64,000 bases of DNA from Candidatus Melainabacteria bacterium (lineage in GTDB: Bacteria; Cyanobacteriota; Vampirovibrionia; 2-02-FULL-35-15): the NCBI GenBank assembly GCA_023250195.1, contig JAHFBF010000003.1, positions 1 through 64,000 of the forward strand, read 5' to 3'. Position 1 is the first letter of the stretch, and each line of letters begins with the position of its first letter. The notes beneath the pieces are model-generated. The model worked only from the letters and a program-made list of their open reading frames with translations. It searched no databases and was not told where the DNA came from. A program made the position numbers and the translations under genes. Shown here piece by piece: positions 8,264-16,930 of this stretch.

Positions 8264-9064
8264 TTATAAACCAAATACTTTTTTTACTAATCCTGAAATT
8301 AAATTATCCAGCTTTTCATTAGCCTTTTTAGCTTGTTCTAAAACTTCCTTATGAGAAGGCTTATGTTTTGAATCCCAGACATTTGTTATTAAAGAAATTC
8401 CTGCAAAGTCCAGTCCTAAGCTTTTAGCACATATTATTTCTGGAACTGTTGACATGCCTACTGCACCTGCGCCTAAGTGTTGAAGTAATTTGATTTCCGA
8501 ATAGGTTTCATATGAAGGTCCTAAAACTCCAGCATATATTCCGGTCCTTATATCTTTTTTATAGTGTTTTTGAATTAAGCTACTTAGCTTTGTTTGTATT
8601 TTTTTAGAGGGCTGACTGATACCGCTTAAAACACCTCTTTCTGTAGACTGCATTAAATCTATAAATCCTGTTATTAACATTAGATCCCCAGGTTTAAAAT
8701 TTTTATTTATTCCGCCGGCGGCATTTGTTAATATTAGGGTTTTAATTTTGAGTTTATGGATTAATCTTATAGTTGCTATTACATCTAATATTCCCAGCCC
8801 TTCGTATAAATGATGCCTGCCGCAGAAAACAATTACAAACGTATCTTTTATTTTGTAGAGCTTTAAAACCCCTTCATGTCCTTTGACATTTTTTTTGATT
8901 GGTGAGAACGGAAGATTTTTATATTTAACCTCAAGGAGTGGTTCTTTATCTCTGAAAAGCTTTATGCCAGAGCCGGTTATAATTGCAACTTGAGGTACCG
9001 CTTTGAATTCTTTAAATCTTTTTAAAAGCAATTGCTTTGTTTTTTCTAAAAGAACGTCATTCAT
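8264..9064 (-). CDS. purine nucleoside phosphorylase (trimeric PNP type)
   Basis: A 266-aa enzyme that phosphorolyses purine nucleosides to free base and ribose-1-phosphate (purine salvage, cytoplasm). Family marks in order are the phosphate loop ITGSG, GRHHLYEG, TNAAGGIN, GVLGPSYET, the substrate glutamate in STVPEIICA and the base-contacting Asn in SLITNVWDS. These are the class I (trimeric) PNP/MTAP signatures. The usual NMAAG is NVWDS, so base preference is uncertain. The gene converges on the kinase with 18 nt between them. Its 5' end lies opposite the predicted signal-peptide region of the GHL10 gene. Confidence 0.88.
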   Translation of the reverse strand: MNDVLLEKTKQLLLKRFKEFKAVPQVAIITGSGIKLFRDKEPLLEVKYKNLPFSPIKKNVKGHEGVLKLYKIKDTFVIVFCGRHHLYEGLGILDVIATIRLIHKLKIKTLILTNAAGGINKNFKPGDLMLITGFIDLMQSTERGVLSGISQPSKKIQTKLSSLIQKHYKKDIRTGIYAGVLGPSYETYSEIKLLQHLGAGAVGMSTVPEIICAKSLGLDFAGISLITNVWDSKHKPSHKEVLEQAKKANEKLDNLISGLVKKVFGL

Positions 9065-11399
9065 TTTTCTTTTTGGTTTATTTCTTGCTTTAGCTTGTAG
9101 TTTAACAGAAGCTAAGGCGTCTGAAAAAATCGGAGTGCTATACAGTTACAAAAATGTTGAAACTTATAGCAATAACAATATTATAGGGTTTCAGCAGCTA
9201 TGGAAATCTTTTCTTGAAACCTTTGAAGGGACAAATTTAGATTATCAATTTATATGCAATATTACTCCGGAAACAAAAATTACAGATTTAGATGTGGATA
9301 TTATTTTTTTTCCACTTGCGATTGATATAGATCAAAACGAACAAATATTTTTAAAAGACTTTTTAAGTTCCGGTGGAAGATTAATTGTAAGTCCCGGCAT
9401 TGGTCCGATTTCAGAAGGGTTAAAAACTTTTTTATATGAACAGGGAATTGATGTGAAGGAAAATATAGTTGCAAGAGGTGCGCTTAAATTAAAATATAGA
9501 ACTGATGAAATATTTTTTGAACTGCCTGTAGGGAATTTTTATTCAGATTTTGATCTGAGAGGTAGTACAAAAAAAATTATTGGAAGATGGAGAGAAACTA
9601 ATCAGCCTGCAATAGGAGGTTTAAACAATCTGCTTTATGTAGGTTATAGCTGGGGGCAGGATGTTGATAAAAGCAGTGATATTAAAACACTTCTGAAAGC
9701 TATTGATTATGTCTGGGATAATATTTCTTTAAATATAACCAGAAAAATATCAAAAAAGGAATTTGAAAAATTTATAAAAGAAATTAATACATTAAAGTCA
9801 GAAGCTAGTCTTGTTATTCAAATTTCTGAGCAGCTTGACTTATCTGTACCTAAATACCTACTTAAAAAACATTTTAATGATGGACAGGATTTTTTAAATG
9901 ACTTTAATTCAAATTATTTATTTGGAAACTGTAAACTTGCCAGAGAGTATGCAGATTCAGCAAAGAATGAATTTGCATTTGTTTATTCCTTAGGGATTCC
10001 GATTAGAAAAGTGGAAATTCGTGCTATATGGCTTGACAGGGGAACGATTGTTACATGTAAAGATGCAATTGAGCTTAGAAATTTGATTAAAAACCTTGCT
10101 CGTATTGGATTTAATGTAATATTTTTTGAAACAGTTAATGCTGGCTACCCAATTTATCCTTCCAGACTCCTTCCGCAGAATCCGCTTATTAAAGATTGGG
10201 ATCCACTGAAAGCAGCAATAGAAGCTGCTCATGCATATGGGATGGAACTTCATGCCTGGGTTTGGACGTTTGCTGTTGGAAATACCAGGCATAATTTACT
10301 TATAAATAAATCAGTAGAATATCCAGGACCTGTACTTTCTACCAAAGACAAAAGTTGGGCTTTAGCGGGGCAGGATGGACAATTAAGGATAGAGATGCAG
10401 CCGGAAACCTGGGTAAGCCCTGCAAATAAAAAAGCCTGTGAATTCCTGCAGGAACTGTTTGGTGAAATTGTAGCTAACTATGACGTGGATGGCTTTCAGT
10501 TTGATTATATAAGATTTCCATTTCAGAAAGCTGATTCTCAGGTTGGTTTTGATTCTGCCAGTAAAAATGCTTTTGTTGAGTTGACTGGTATCGTTCCTGT
10601 GCTGACAGGAAAAAACAACAGAATATGGAGAGACTGGAAAGCAACACTTGTAAGTGATTTTGTAAAAGAAACAAGTTCTAAACTTAGAAAAATAAAACCA
10701 GATTTAAAAATTTCAGCTGCAGTTTTTGCTCTTGATAGAACACTTAGAATGCAATTGATTCAGCAGGACTGGGAAACCTGGCTTGTAAACAGGTGGATAG
10801 ATGTTGTCTATCCGTTTTATTATTCTTATACAAAAGAAGAAATTAAAACAAAACTTTTAAGAGAAAGAGGAATGATTAATGATAAAGGAATTATTATTCC
10901 TGCTTTTAATCTCCGCGCCTTAAGCCTGGGAGAACTTGCTGAGAGGATTACGCAGGCAAGGAATGCAGGTGTTTTAGGAATAGCCTTATTTGCAGCAGAA
11001 CATCTGAATACTGTTAAATCAAACTTACTCAGGAATGGTCCGTTTCGTGAAAAGACAATTTTTACCCCATATGAAAAACCAATTCTTGCCTGCCAAAAAC
11101 TGCTTGATGAGTTTAATTCAATAATTGAAAAATTTACACTTACAAAAGAACTTTCTGTTTTATCTGAAAACCAGGTGCAAAAGGAAGTTTATTACCTGAC
11201 CCAGGATTTAAAAAAAGAACTTGATAACTATAGCCCTGATAGAGCAAATGAGATTGAGAGAAAGTTGACAGATCTTCAGCTGAAAGTGAAAAATTGGCTC
11301 AGCCTGGAAAAATACCTGGATCGTGATCAAAGGGTAATGTATATAAGCAGCTATCTTGATCAGGTTAGAACATTATTGAATTATGTAAAAAGCGAATAG
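9003..11399 (+). CDS. GHL10 (DUF187/YngK-type) glycosyl hydrolase-like exported protein
   Basis: A 798-aa exported protein of the glycosyl hydrolase-like GHL10 family, common in Cyanobacteria and Bacteroidetes. The signal peptide is SFIFLFGLFLALACSLTEAKA. An N-terminal ~200-residue domain resembles a glutamine-amidotransferase-like fold (FFPLAIDID, GGRLIVSPGIGP). The TIM-barrel part starts near residue 338 with VEIRAIWLDRGTI and includes HAWVWTFAVGN and the strand DVDGFQFDYIRFPF. A C-terminal ~110 residues are coiled-coil-like. The substrate is unknown, probably an envelope glycan. The track start at 9003 is a TTG that overlaps the PNP gene by 62 nt on the other strand. No in-frame ATG precedes the signal peptide, so either TTG is real or a rarer start is used. 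Confidence 0.85.
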   Translation: MNSLNLFKSNCFVFSKRTSFIFLFGLFLALACSLTEAKASEKIGVLYSYKNVETYSNNNIIGFQQLWKSFLETFEGTNLDYQFICNITPETKITDLDVDIIFFPLAIDIDQNEQIFLKDFLSSGGRLIVSPGIGPISEGLKTFLYEQGIDVKENIVARGALKLKYRTDEIFFELPVGNFYSDFDLRGSTKKIIGRWRETNQPAIGGLNNLLYVGYSWGQDVDKSSDIKTLLKAIDYVWDNISLNITRKISKKEFEKFIKEINTLKSEASLVIQISEQLDLSVPKYLLKKHFNDGQDFLNDFNSNYLFGNCKLAREYADSAKNEFAFVYSLGIPIRKVEIRAIWLDRGTIVTCKDAIELRNLIKNLARIGFNVIFFETVNAGYPIYPSRLLPQNPLIKDWDPLKAAIEAAHAYGMELHAWVWTFAVGNTRHNLLINKSVEYPGPVLSTKDKSWALAGQDGQLRIEMQPETWVSPANKKACEFLQELFGEIVANYDVDGFQFDYIRFPFQKADSQVGFDSASKNAFVELTGIVPVLTGKNNRIWRDWKATLVSDFVKETSSKLRKIKPDLKISAAVFALDRTLRMQLIQQDWETWLVNRWIDVVYPFYYSYTKEEIKTKLLRERGMINDKGIIIPAFNLRALSLGELAERITQARNAGVLGIALFAAEHLNTVKSNLLRNGPFREKTIFTPYEKPILACQKLLDEFNSIIEKFTLTKELSVLSENQVQKEVYYLTQDLKKELDNYSPDRANEIERKLTDLQLKVKNWLSLEKYLDRDQRVMYISSYLDQVRTLLNYVKSE

Positions 11400-11750
11400 T
11401 TATTTCCACAAATATTTTTTCAAATCAATTTTTTGATTTTTATCAAAGGCAATGCCTTCTCGTTCTAAAAGTTTTTTTTGGAGATCAAGGGGAATATTCA
11501 TAAGTTTATTTGTACTTATGCCGCCTTTTGAATTTATTACACGCTGCCAGGGAACTGTTGAGGCAGGTTTCCCGCCAGAGGTGGGTCTGCCTTTGGCAGA
11601 AAAACCTGCCTTTACTTTTGCTAACCGATTTAACGCCCACCCAACAACTCTTGGATTCAAATCTAACATCTGACCGATTTGTCCATAAGTCATTACTTTT
11701 CCTCTTGGGATTTTTTTAACTAAGTTATATACCTTGTCATAAGTTCTCAT
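11400..11750 (-). CDS. alkyltransferase-like (ATL) DNA-binding protein with in-frame insertion
   Basis: A 116-aa protein of the MGMT DNA-binding-domain family. The helix-turn-helix region is VMTYGQIGQMLDLNPRVVGW. The usual alkyl-acceptor motif PCHRV is PWQRV, so it cannot transfer alkyl groups itself. ATL proteins of this type bind O6-alkylguanine and flag it for nucleotide excision repair. Between the DNA-binding helix and PWQRV lies an extra segment, KAGFSAKGRPTSGGKPA (~17 residues), absent from typical ATLs. It is encoded by a 49-bp palindromic element. The gene ends directly against the GHL10 stop (0 bp gap). The ATG begins MRTYDKVYNLV, a normal family start. Confidence 0.88.
   Translation of the reverse strand: MRTYDKVYNLVKKIPRGKVMTYGQIGQMLDLNPRVVGWALNRLAKVKAGFSAKGRPTSGGKPASTVPWQRVINSKGGISTNKLMNIPLDLQKKLLEREGIAFDKNQKIDLKKYLWK
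11562..11610. repeat. palindromic element inserted in frame in the ATL gene
   Basis: A 49-bp element with outer arms GGCAGGTTT/AAACCTGCC enclosing two smaller palindromes side by side: CCCGCCAGAGGTGGG and TCTGCCTTTGGCAGA. The folded form is a three-way, clover-like structure. It is more GC-rich than the flanking gene and codes for the extra ~17 residues of the ATL protein without a stop or frameshift. Confidence 0.8.
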
Positions 11751-11784
11751 TGAAAATAAACCAAGCTTTCTTGTTTACTGTTAT

Positions 11785-11806
11785 AGGGCAGGATTTATCC
11801 TGCCCT
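11785..11806. repeat. GGGCAGGATTTATCCTGCCC palindrome
   Basis: A 22-bp near-perfect palindrome (AGGGCAGGAT-TT-ATCCTGCCCT) between the divergent ATL and pyrE genes. It resembles the other short intergenic palindromes but has different arm sequence. Its position upstream of both genes excludes a role as their terminator. Confidence 0.65.
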
Positions 11807-11870
11807 TACACTTTTAAAAAAATGTCTTATTGTCCAATAAATATTATATCTATAGTAAAATTATTAGACC

Positions 11871-12467
11871 GTGCAAACAACGAACCAATTAATAAACACC
11901 TTTTGGCAAGAAGATACAAAAGTTTTAAAAGATAAGCTTTTAACTATTCTTGCCAGAGAAAGCTATAAAGAAGGAAAGTTTACTTTAGTCAGCGGAAAAG
12001 AATCCAGCTATTTTATAGATGGCAAACTGACAACCCTTAATGCAGAAGGCGGAGCAATAATTTCAGTATTATTTTTTAAAATGCTCAGAAAGGAAATTGA
12101 GGCTGTTGGCGGCGTTGCTGTTGGTGCATGTTCATTAGCTGGTGGTGTTTCTCAAATAAGTTATTTACTTGGAAAGAGTGTTAATGCTTTCTATATAAGA
12201 AAAGAGCTTAAAGGACATGGCACAAATAAATGGATTGAAGGTCCGCTTAAAACTGGCGAAACAATTGCTATTTTAGAAGATGTGGTTACTACAGGTGGCT
12301 CTTCTCAAAAAGCTATTGAAAAAGTAACTGAGTTTGGCTGTAAAGTAAGCCAGATTTTAGCAGTGGTAGATAGAAATGAAGGCGGCAAAGAAACTTTCAA
12401 AAAGCTGGGTGTAGATTATAATTATTTGTTTGGTATAAATGAAGTAGCTGAAAGATACAAAATGTAG
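11871..12467 (+). CDS. pyrE: orotate phosphoribosyltransferase
   Basis: A 198-aa enzyme of pyrimidine synthesis, joining orotate and PRPP to form orotidine 5'-phosphate. Recognisable parts are LVSGKESSYFIDGKLTTL near the N-terminus, the mobile catalytic loop KELKGHGTNKWIEG and the PRPP-binding motif ILEDVVTTGGSS. The start is a GTG at 11871 (MQTTNQLINTFW). The stop codon falls inside a short inverted repeat (TGTAGAAG...CTTCTACA), and thrS begins 34 nt later, so the two probably share a transcript. Confidence 0.93.
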   Translation: MQTTNQLINTFWQEDTKVLKDKLLTILARESYKEGKFTLVSGKESSYFIDGKLTTLNAEGGAIISVLFFKMLRKEIEAVGGVAVGACSLAGGVSQISYLLGKSVNAFYIRKELKGHGTNKWIEGPLKTGETIAILEDVVTTGGSSQKAIEKVTEFGCKVSQILAVVDRNEGGKETFKKLGVDYNYLFGINEVAERYKM

Positions 12468-12492
12468 AAGCGTAACATTCTAGCCTTCTACA
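12463..12492 (+). repeat. degenerate TGTAGAGG-type inverted repeat over the pyrE stop
   Basis: TGTAGAAG (12463-12470) and CTTCTACA (12485-12492) can form an 8-bp stem with a 14-nt loop. The TAG stop of pyrE is inside the left arm. It looks like a decayed copy of the palindrome family. It has no T-run and lies only 9 nt before thrS, so it could affect translation or mRNA stability. Confidence 0.55.
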
Positions 12493-12501
12493 GGCATAAA
12501 T

Positions 12502-14448
12502 ATGCAAACTCAGACAACAATTTCAATTATTTTAAAAGATGGTTCAAGAAAAGAGATTCCATCAGGTTCTACCGGACTTGATTTAGCTAAAGCCATAAGC
12601 AATAGCCTTGCAAAAAAAAGTGTCGGGCTTTTATTAAATGGTGAGCTTAAAGATTTAGTTACTGGTTTAAAAGACAGCGATAAAGTAGAAATAATTACTC
12701 AGGAAGATCCAAGGAGCTATGAGTTTTTAAGACATAGTACTGCACATATTCTTGCAGAAGCTGTTCAGAATCTTTTCAAGGGAGCAAAAATTGCAATTGG
12801 ACCTGTTATAGAAAATGGATTTTACTATGATTTTGAAATCCCCGATCATAAATTATCACCTGATGATCTTTTAAAGATTGAAAAAGAAATGCAGAGATTG
12901 ATTGATGAAGAACAGAAATTTATAAGGATAAATATACAGGATATAGATAAGCAGTTGAATGAGTTTAAATCACAGGGAGAAAAATTTAAAGCCGAGTTAC
13001 TCAATCAATATAGAAATGAAAATCCTACATTGTATATTCTTGAAGATAAATCCGGAAAGCCTGTCTGGAACGATTTTTGCCGCGGGCCTCATATTACAAA
13101 CTCAAAGCAAATTAAAGCTTTTAAATTACTTTCTGTTTCTGGTGCTTACTGGAGGGCTGATGAAACAAAAGAATCACTTCAAAGAATTTACGGGACATCA
13201 TGGTGGAGTCAGGAAGAGCTGGATGATCACTTACAAAAACTTGAAGAAGCAGAAAAAAGAGATCACAGAAAACTTGGACGCCAGATGGATCTTTTCAGCA
13301 TGCAGGAAGAGTCAGGCCCAGGTTTAATACTCTGGCACCCGGCTTTAGCGTATTTAAGAAAGCAAATGGAAGATTATTGGAGAGATCTTCATATGAGAAA
13401 CGGCTATGAAATGGTTTATACTCCACACATTGCAAAAAATGATCTCTGGAATATTTCAGGACACAATGAATTCTATAAAGAAAATATGTTTTATATGACG
13501 GTGGATGAGCAGGATTATGTTTTAAAACCAATGAACTGTCCGTTTCATGTCCTGATTTTTCAATCAACAAGACACAGCTATAGAGAGCTGCCTATAAGGA
13601 TGGCAGAGCTTGGCACTGTATATAGATATGAGCGTTCTGGAGTAATGCATGGACTTGCACGTGTTCGTGGTTTTACTCAGGATGATGCTCATATATTTTG
13701 CAGGAGAGATCAGTACGTAAATGAAATAAAAGGAGTAATCTCACTGGTAGATTTAATTTATAAAGGATTTGGTTTGACTTATACAGCAGAGCTTTCTACT
13801 AAACCAAAGGATGCAATTGGTACAAAAGAGATTTGGGAGTTTGCTGAAAATGGCTTAGAGCAGGCATTAAAAGAATATGGACTTGACTACAAAATCAATC
13901 CTGAAGATGGTGCCTTTTATGGGCCTAAAATAGATTTTAAATTAAAAGATGCGCTTGGAAGAATTTGGCAGGGAGCGACAATACAGCTTGATTTTAATTT
14001 GCCGGATAGATTCAAGTTACATTACACAGATAAAGATGGTTCACAGCAGCAGCCTGTAATGATTCACAGGGCAATTTATGGGAGTCTTGAAAGATTTGCT
14101 GCACTTTTAATAGAACATTTTTCAGGGGCTTTTCCGCTCTGGCTTTCATACAAACAGGTTATTGTTTTACCAATAACAGATCGCCATGTGGAGTATGCAA
14201 AAAAAATTGAGAGTGCATTAAAAGAAAAAAATATCAGAGTTGAAATTGATGATAGGGCCGAGTCATTGAATGCAAAAATTCGAGATGCCGAGATGAATAA
14301 AATTCCTTATATGGCAATTGTTGGAGATAAAGAACTAAGTGAAAATAATGTTTCTATTCGTGCCAGAAAAAAAGGTGATCTTGGAAAAATCTTTCTTGGT
14401 GCTTTTGTTGAACAGTTATCTAAAGAAATTGAAGAAAAAACCATCTAA
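12502..14448 (+). CDS. thrS: threonyl-tRNA synthetase
   Basis: A 648-aa class II aminoacyl-tRNA synthetase that charges tRNA-Thr. The order is a TGS domain (residues 1-66), the second additional/editing domain with its HxxxH motif (HSTAHILAEAV), motif 1-3 core with the zinc-binding Cys in MNCPFHVL, RGFTQDDAHIF and DGAFYGPKIDF. A C-terminal anticodon-binding domain follows (VIVLPITDRHVEYAKKIE). Length and domains are standard and nothing is missing. It follows pyrE closely. Confidence 0.97.
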   Translation: MQTQTTISIILKDGSRKEIPSGSTGLDLAKAISNSLAKKSVGLLLNGELKDLVTGLKDSDKVEIITQEDPRSYEFLRHSTAHILAEAVQNLFKGAKIAIGPVIENGFYYDFEIPDHKLSPDDLLKIEKEMQRLIDEEQKFIRINIQDIDKQLNEFKSQGEKFKAELLNQYRNENPTLYILEDKSGKPVWNDFCRGPHITNSKQIKAFKLLSVSGAYWRADETKESLQRIYGTSWWSQEELDDHLQKLEEAEKRDHRKLGRQMDLFSMQEESGPGLILWHPALAYLRKQMEDYWRDLHMRNGYEMVYTPHIAKNDLWNISGHNEFYKENMFYMTVDEQDYVLKPMNCPFHVLIFQSTRHSYRELPIRMAELGTVYRYERSGVMHGLARVRGFTQDDAHIFCRRDQYVNEIKGVISLVDLIYKGFGLTYTAELSTKPKDAIGTKEIWEFAENGLEQALKEYGLDYKINPEDGAFYGPKIDFKLKDALGRIWQGATIQLDFNLPDRFKLHYTDKDGSQQQPVMIHRAIYGSLERFAALLIEHFSGAFPLWLSYKQVIVLPITDRHVEYAKKIESALKEKNIRVEIDDRAESLNAKIRDAEMNKIPYMAIVGDKELSENNVSIRARKKGDLGKIFLGAFVEQLSKEIEEKTI

Positions 14449-14531
14449 AATTATGTAAATATTGAAAAACATAAATCAATTATTAATAATGTCCTTTTTC
14501 TTAATGTTTTTAAGGTAAAACTTACAAAGTT

Positions 14532-14972
14532 ATGGCTAATAGATTTAAACAGGCAGTGCATATATTTCTTTGTTTATTATCTCTTTTTATTTTGTTTAAC
14601 TTGAATGCTATGGCAAGTTTTAAAGATGAAGTTCATGACATCTTGGATTACGGTAGAGAAGATGGATTAAGAGGAGAAATCTGGTATGGAAATGCTTCCT
14701 GGTATGGACCATATTGGCATGGTAGAACAACATCTAACGGTGAAACATTTAATAAAAATAAATTAACAGCAGCACATAGAACCCTCCCTTTTAATACAAG
14801 GGTTAAAGTTACAAATTTAAGAAATAATAAGTCAGTAATAGTCAGGGTTAATGACAGAGGACCGTTTAAGGTAGGTAGGATAATTGATCTTTCTGAAAAA
14901 GCAGCAGATAAAATTGATGGGAAAAAACAAGGAATTTCTTATGTAAAAGTTCAAGTCTTAACCAACAACTAG
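14532..14972 (+). CDS. rlpA: RlpA-like septal/peptidoglycan lytic protein
   Basis: A 146-aa exported protein with a double-psi beta-barrel. A signal peptide (IFLCLLSLFILFNLNAMA) is followed by the RlpA core: NASWYGPYWHGRTTSNGE, FNKNKLTAAHRTLPFNTRVK, VTNLRNNKSVIVRVNDRGPF and GRIIDLSEKAA. RlpA proteins cleave denuded glycan strands at the septum. The conserved catalytic aspartate in VNDRGP is present. There is no lipobox cysteine and no SPOR domain, so this is a short soluble form. thrS lies 83 nt upstream. Confidence 0.9.
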   Translation: MANRFKQAVHIFLCLLSLFILFNLNAMASFKDEVHDILDYGREDGLRGEIWYGNASWYGPYWHGRTTSNGETFNKNKLTAAHRTLPFNTRVKVTNLRNNKSVIVRVNDRGPFKVGRIIDLSEKAADKIDGKKQGISYVKVQVLTNN

Positions 14973-15168
14973 TTAAAAAGTTAATTAATAACTTCAGATA
15001 ATTCATAATCTAAGTTAAGTAAATTTTTTCAAATTAAACATTAATAATAATTTAACGAATTCTTCTTTCAATTTCTGCTTTTAAAGGTTATATTTAATTA
15101 TAGATACCTGACCAAATTAAAAATCTTACTTACTCTAATTTAAGCTGAATAGGCCGGAAAAATAATTA
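14973..15168. other. AT-rich intergenic region
   Basis: First part of the 448-nt gap between rlpA and the sigma-factor gene. Nothing is recognised here apart from AT-rich sequence. Confidence 0.35.
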
Positions 15169-15240
15169 CAAAGTGTAGTAGGAAGAACATAGTGGTTGCG
15201 GGTTCTGTCCAAGAATCAATAATAAACCCTACATGCTTTG
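15169..15240 (+). ncRNA. possible structured RNA upstream of the sigma-factor gene
   Basis: A 72-nt stretch whose ends pair (CAAAG-TGTA-GTAGG with CCTAC-ATG-CTTTG) around an inner hairpin AGAAC/GTTCT. It is GC-richer than the surroundings and sits about 180 nt before the sigma-factor ATG. It may be a small RNA or part of a long 5' leader. No known family is matched with confidence, and chance pairing is possible. Confidence 0.3.
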
Positions 15241-15420
15241 TAAAATAATGAGGTAATCAGTCATCTTTAAATTGATGTAGTAGTTTTTTTGTTTTTGATT
15301 CAGTTTTTTATTTATAGAATTTGTTCTGCCTTCAGGTGGGCAAATCAGATCCTGCGCAACAGAGCGGTTGACGGAAGCTTTAGCTTGTCTGAAGCATAAA
15401 AAAATAGCAAGGAGTTAATA

Positions 15421-16443
15421 ATGGTAGATATTGCTGGTCAAGATTCAGTAGCAAAGATTATGGTGGATGCTGATGCCCCTGATGGAGAACAAATAGCTCG
15501 GATTGAAAGCGAGTTTAGCGATGTTTTGCTTGGCGGAGATCTGGAAGCAGATCTTGATGCAGGCGTTTTAGAGGATGATCTTTTTGATGCAAAACTTGAA
15601 TTAGGCACCGATGATTCGATAAGACTTTACCTTAGAGAAATCGGAAGAATACCACTTTTAAAAGCCGAAGAAGAAATTGATTTAGCAAGAAGAATTGCAA
15701 ATGGTGGATATGATGGCATTGTTGCAAAGAGACAACTGGTTCAGGCAAATCTAAGACTTGTTGTTTCAATTGCGAAAAAATATTTAAACAGAGGATTACC
15801 TTTCCTTGATTTAATTCAGGAAGGAAATCTTGGTTTAATTCGTGCTGCAGAAAAGTTTGATCCTGAAAGAGGTTATAAATTCTCTACTTATGCTACATGG
15901 TGGATTAGACAAGGAATTACAAGAGCACTTGCAGATAAATCCAGAACTATTCGTGTTCCTGTGCACATGGTTGAAACTATAAATAAGTTTAAGAAAATAA
16001 CCAGAGAGCTGTCACAGGGCTTAAATAGAAGACCCACTGAACATGAGCTTGCTGCTGCAATGGATGTTTCTGTCCAGAAGGTAAAAGAAATCGTTGCTGC
16101 AAACAGAACCCCTGTATCTCTTGAAACTCCGCTTGGAAAAGAAGAAGACAGCCGTCTTGGAGATTTTATAGCTGATGCAGAATCTGCCCAGCCTGATAGT
16201 TCTGCTACAGATGAGTTGTTAAGATCTGACATTGAAGGAGTTTTAAACTCATTATTACCCAGAGAACGTGAAGTGATTCGATTACGTTATGGACTGGATG
16301 ACGGACGTGAAAGAACCCTTGAAGAAGTAGGGCAGTTATTTGGTATAACCCGTGAACGTGTTCGTCAGATAGAGTTTAAAGCTATGAGAAAGCTCAGACA
16401 GCCGGACAGATGTACAAAGCTTGAAGGTTATTTATCGCATTAA
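15421..16443 (+). CDS. rpoD: principal RNA polymerase sigma factor (RpoD/SigA type)
   Basis: A 340-aa sigma-70 factor. Region 1.2 is [17 protein letters not shown] (about residue 62). Region 2 reads [29 protein letters not shown], then [20 protein letters not shown], the -10 recognition helix. Region 3 carries [13 protein letters not shown]. Region 4 ends with the -35 helix-turn-helix [20 protein letters not shown]. The full set and close match to housekeeping factors favour the principal sigma. Region 1.1 is reduced to a short acidic N-terminus, and the size is like cyanobacterial SigA/SigB proteins. A good ribosome site (AAGGAG, 8 nt before ATG) sets the start. The gene has a long leader. 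Confidence 0.93.
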   Translation: MVDIAGQDSVAKIMVDADAPDGEQIARIESEFSDVLLGGDLEADLDAGVLEDDLFDAKLELGTDDSIRLYLREIGRIPLLKAEEEIDLARRIANGGYDGIVAKRQLVQANLRLVVSIAKKYLNRGLPFLDLIQEGNLGLIRAAEKFDPERGYKFSTYATWWIRQGITRALADKSRTIRVPVHMVETINKFKKITRELSQGLNRRPTEHELAAAMDVSVQKVKEIVAANRTPVSLETPLGKEEDSRLGDFIADAESAQPDSSATDELLRSDIEGVLNSLLPREREVIRLRYGLDDGRERTLEEVGQLFGITRERVRQIEFKAMRKLRQPDRCTKLEGYLSH

Positions 16444-16455
16444 TTTAGATATATT

Positions 16456-16498
16456 TTGGGGACTATATAGGTTAAAGCTATAAAGGTCAGGTTCCCAA
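16456..16498 (+). terminator. possible hairpin after the sigma-factor gene
   Basis: TTGGGGAC (16456-16463) can pair with GTTCCCAA (16491-16498), with one G-T wobble, 13 nt after the stop. No T-run follows, so it is a weak terminator candidate or a 3'-end stabiliser. Confidence 0.35.
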
Positions 16499-16626
16499 AA
16501 GTTTATCTTTACTTTGATCTTACTTAATAACGTAACAGATGGTTAAGTCAGAGTTGATTTTTATTATCTTAACAATCTCTTTAACATAATATAGTTACAT
16601 TATTATCTGAGGGGGGAATTAAAGAG

Positions 16627-16827
16627 ATGAATTATTCAATCCAAAAATTAATAAATGATTTTATAGGCAAAGTTGGGGAAGATGATTTGAAAATGCTGGA
16701 GACAGTACCTCCTCAGACAGCTTTTAATTATGTATATTTTCTATACAAAAAGTTTTATGAAGCATATCCAACAGGTGAAGTTTATAACGCTTTAGCTGAA
16801 ATGTTTTCACAGCAAAAAGCTGCCTAG
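16627..16827 (+). CDS. small hypothetical protein, 66 aa
   Basis: A 66-aa helical, soluble protein (MNYSIQKLINDFIGKVGEDD onward) with aromatic-rich middle (FNYVYFLYKKFYEAYP). No signal peptide, cysteine or known motif. A purine-rich ribosome site (GAGGGGGGA) lies 8-16 nt before the ATG, which supports real translation. It stands alone between the sigma-factor gene and guaB3. Function unknown. Confidence 0.7.
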   Translation: MNYSIQKLINDFIGKVGEDDLKMLETVPPQTAFNYVYFLYKKFYEAYPTGEVYNALAEMFSQQKAA

Positions 16828-16930
16828 CTGTACATATTTTCTTTAATAAAAAATTAATTAATTAATTCTATAGTTTCTCCAATTTTAAATTTTTAGATGT
16901 ACCATAGATAGCTAATTAAGGAGCTTTAGT

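Noticed and set aside
11750-11935. 61-aa ORF upstream of pyrE
   Set aside because: It overlaps the palindrome and the pyrE start region, has no ribosome site and shows no protein-like composition.
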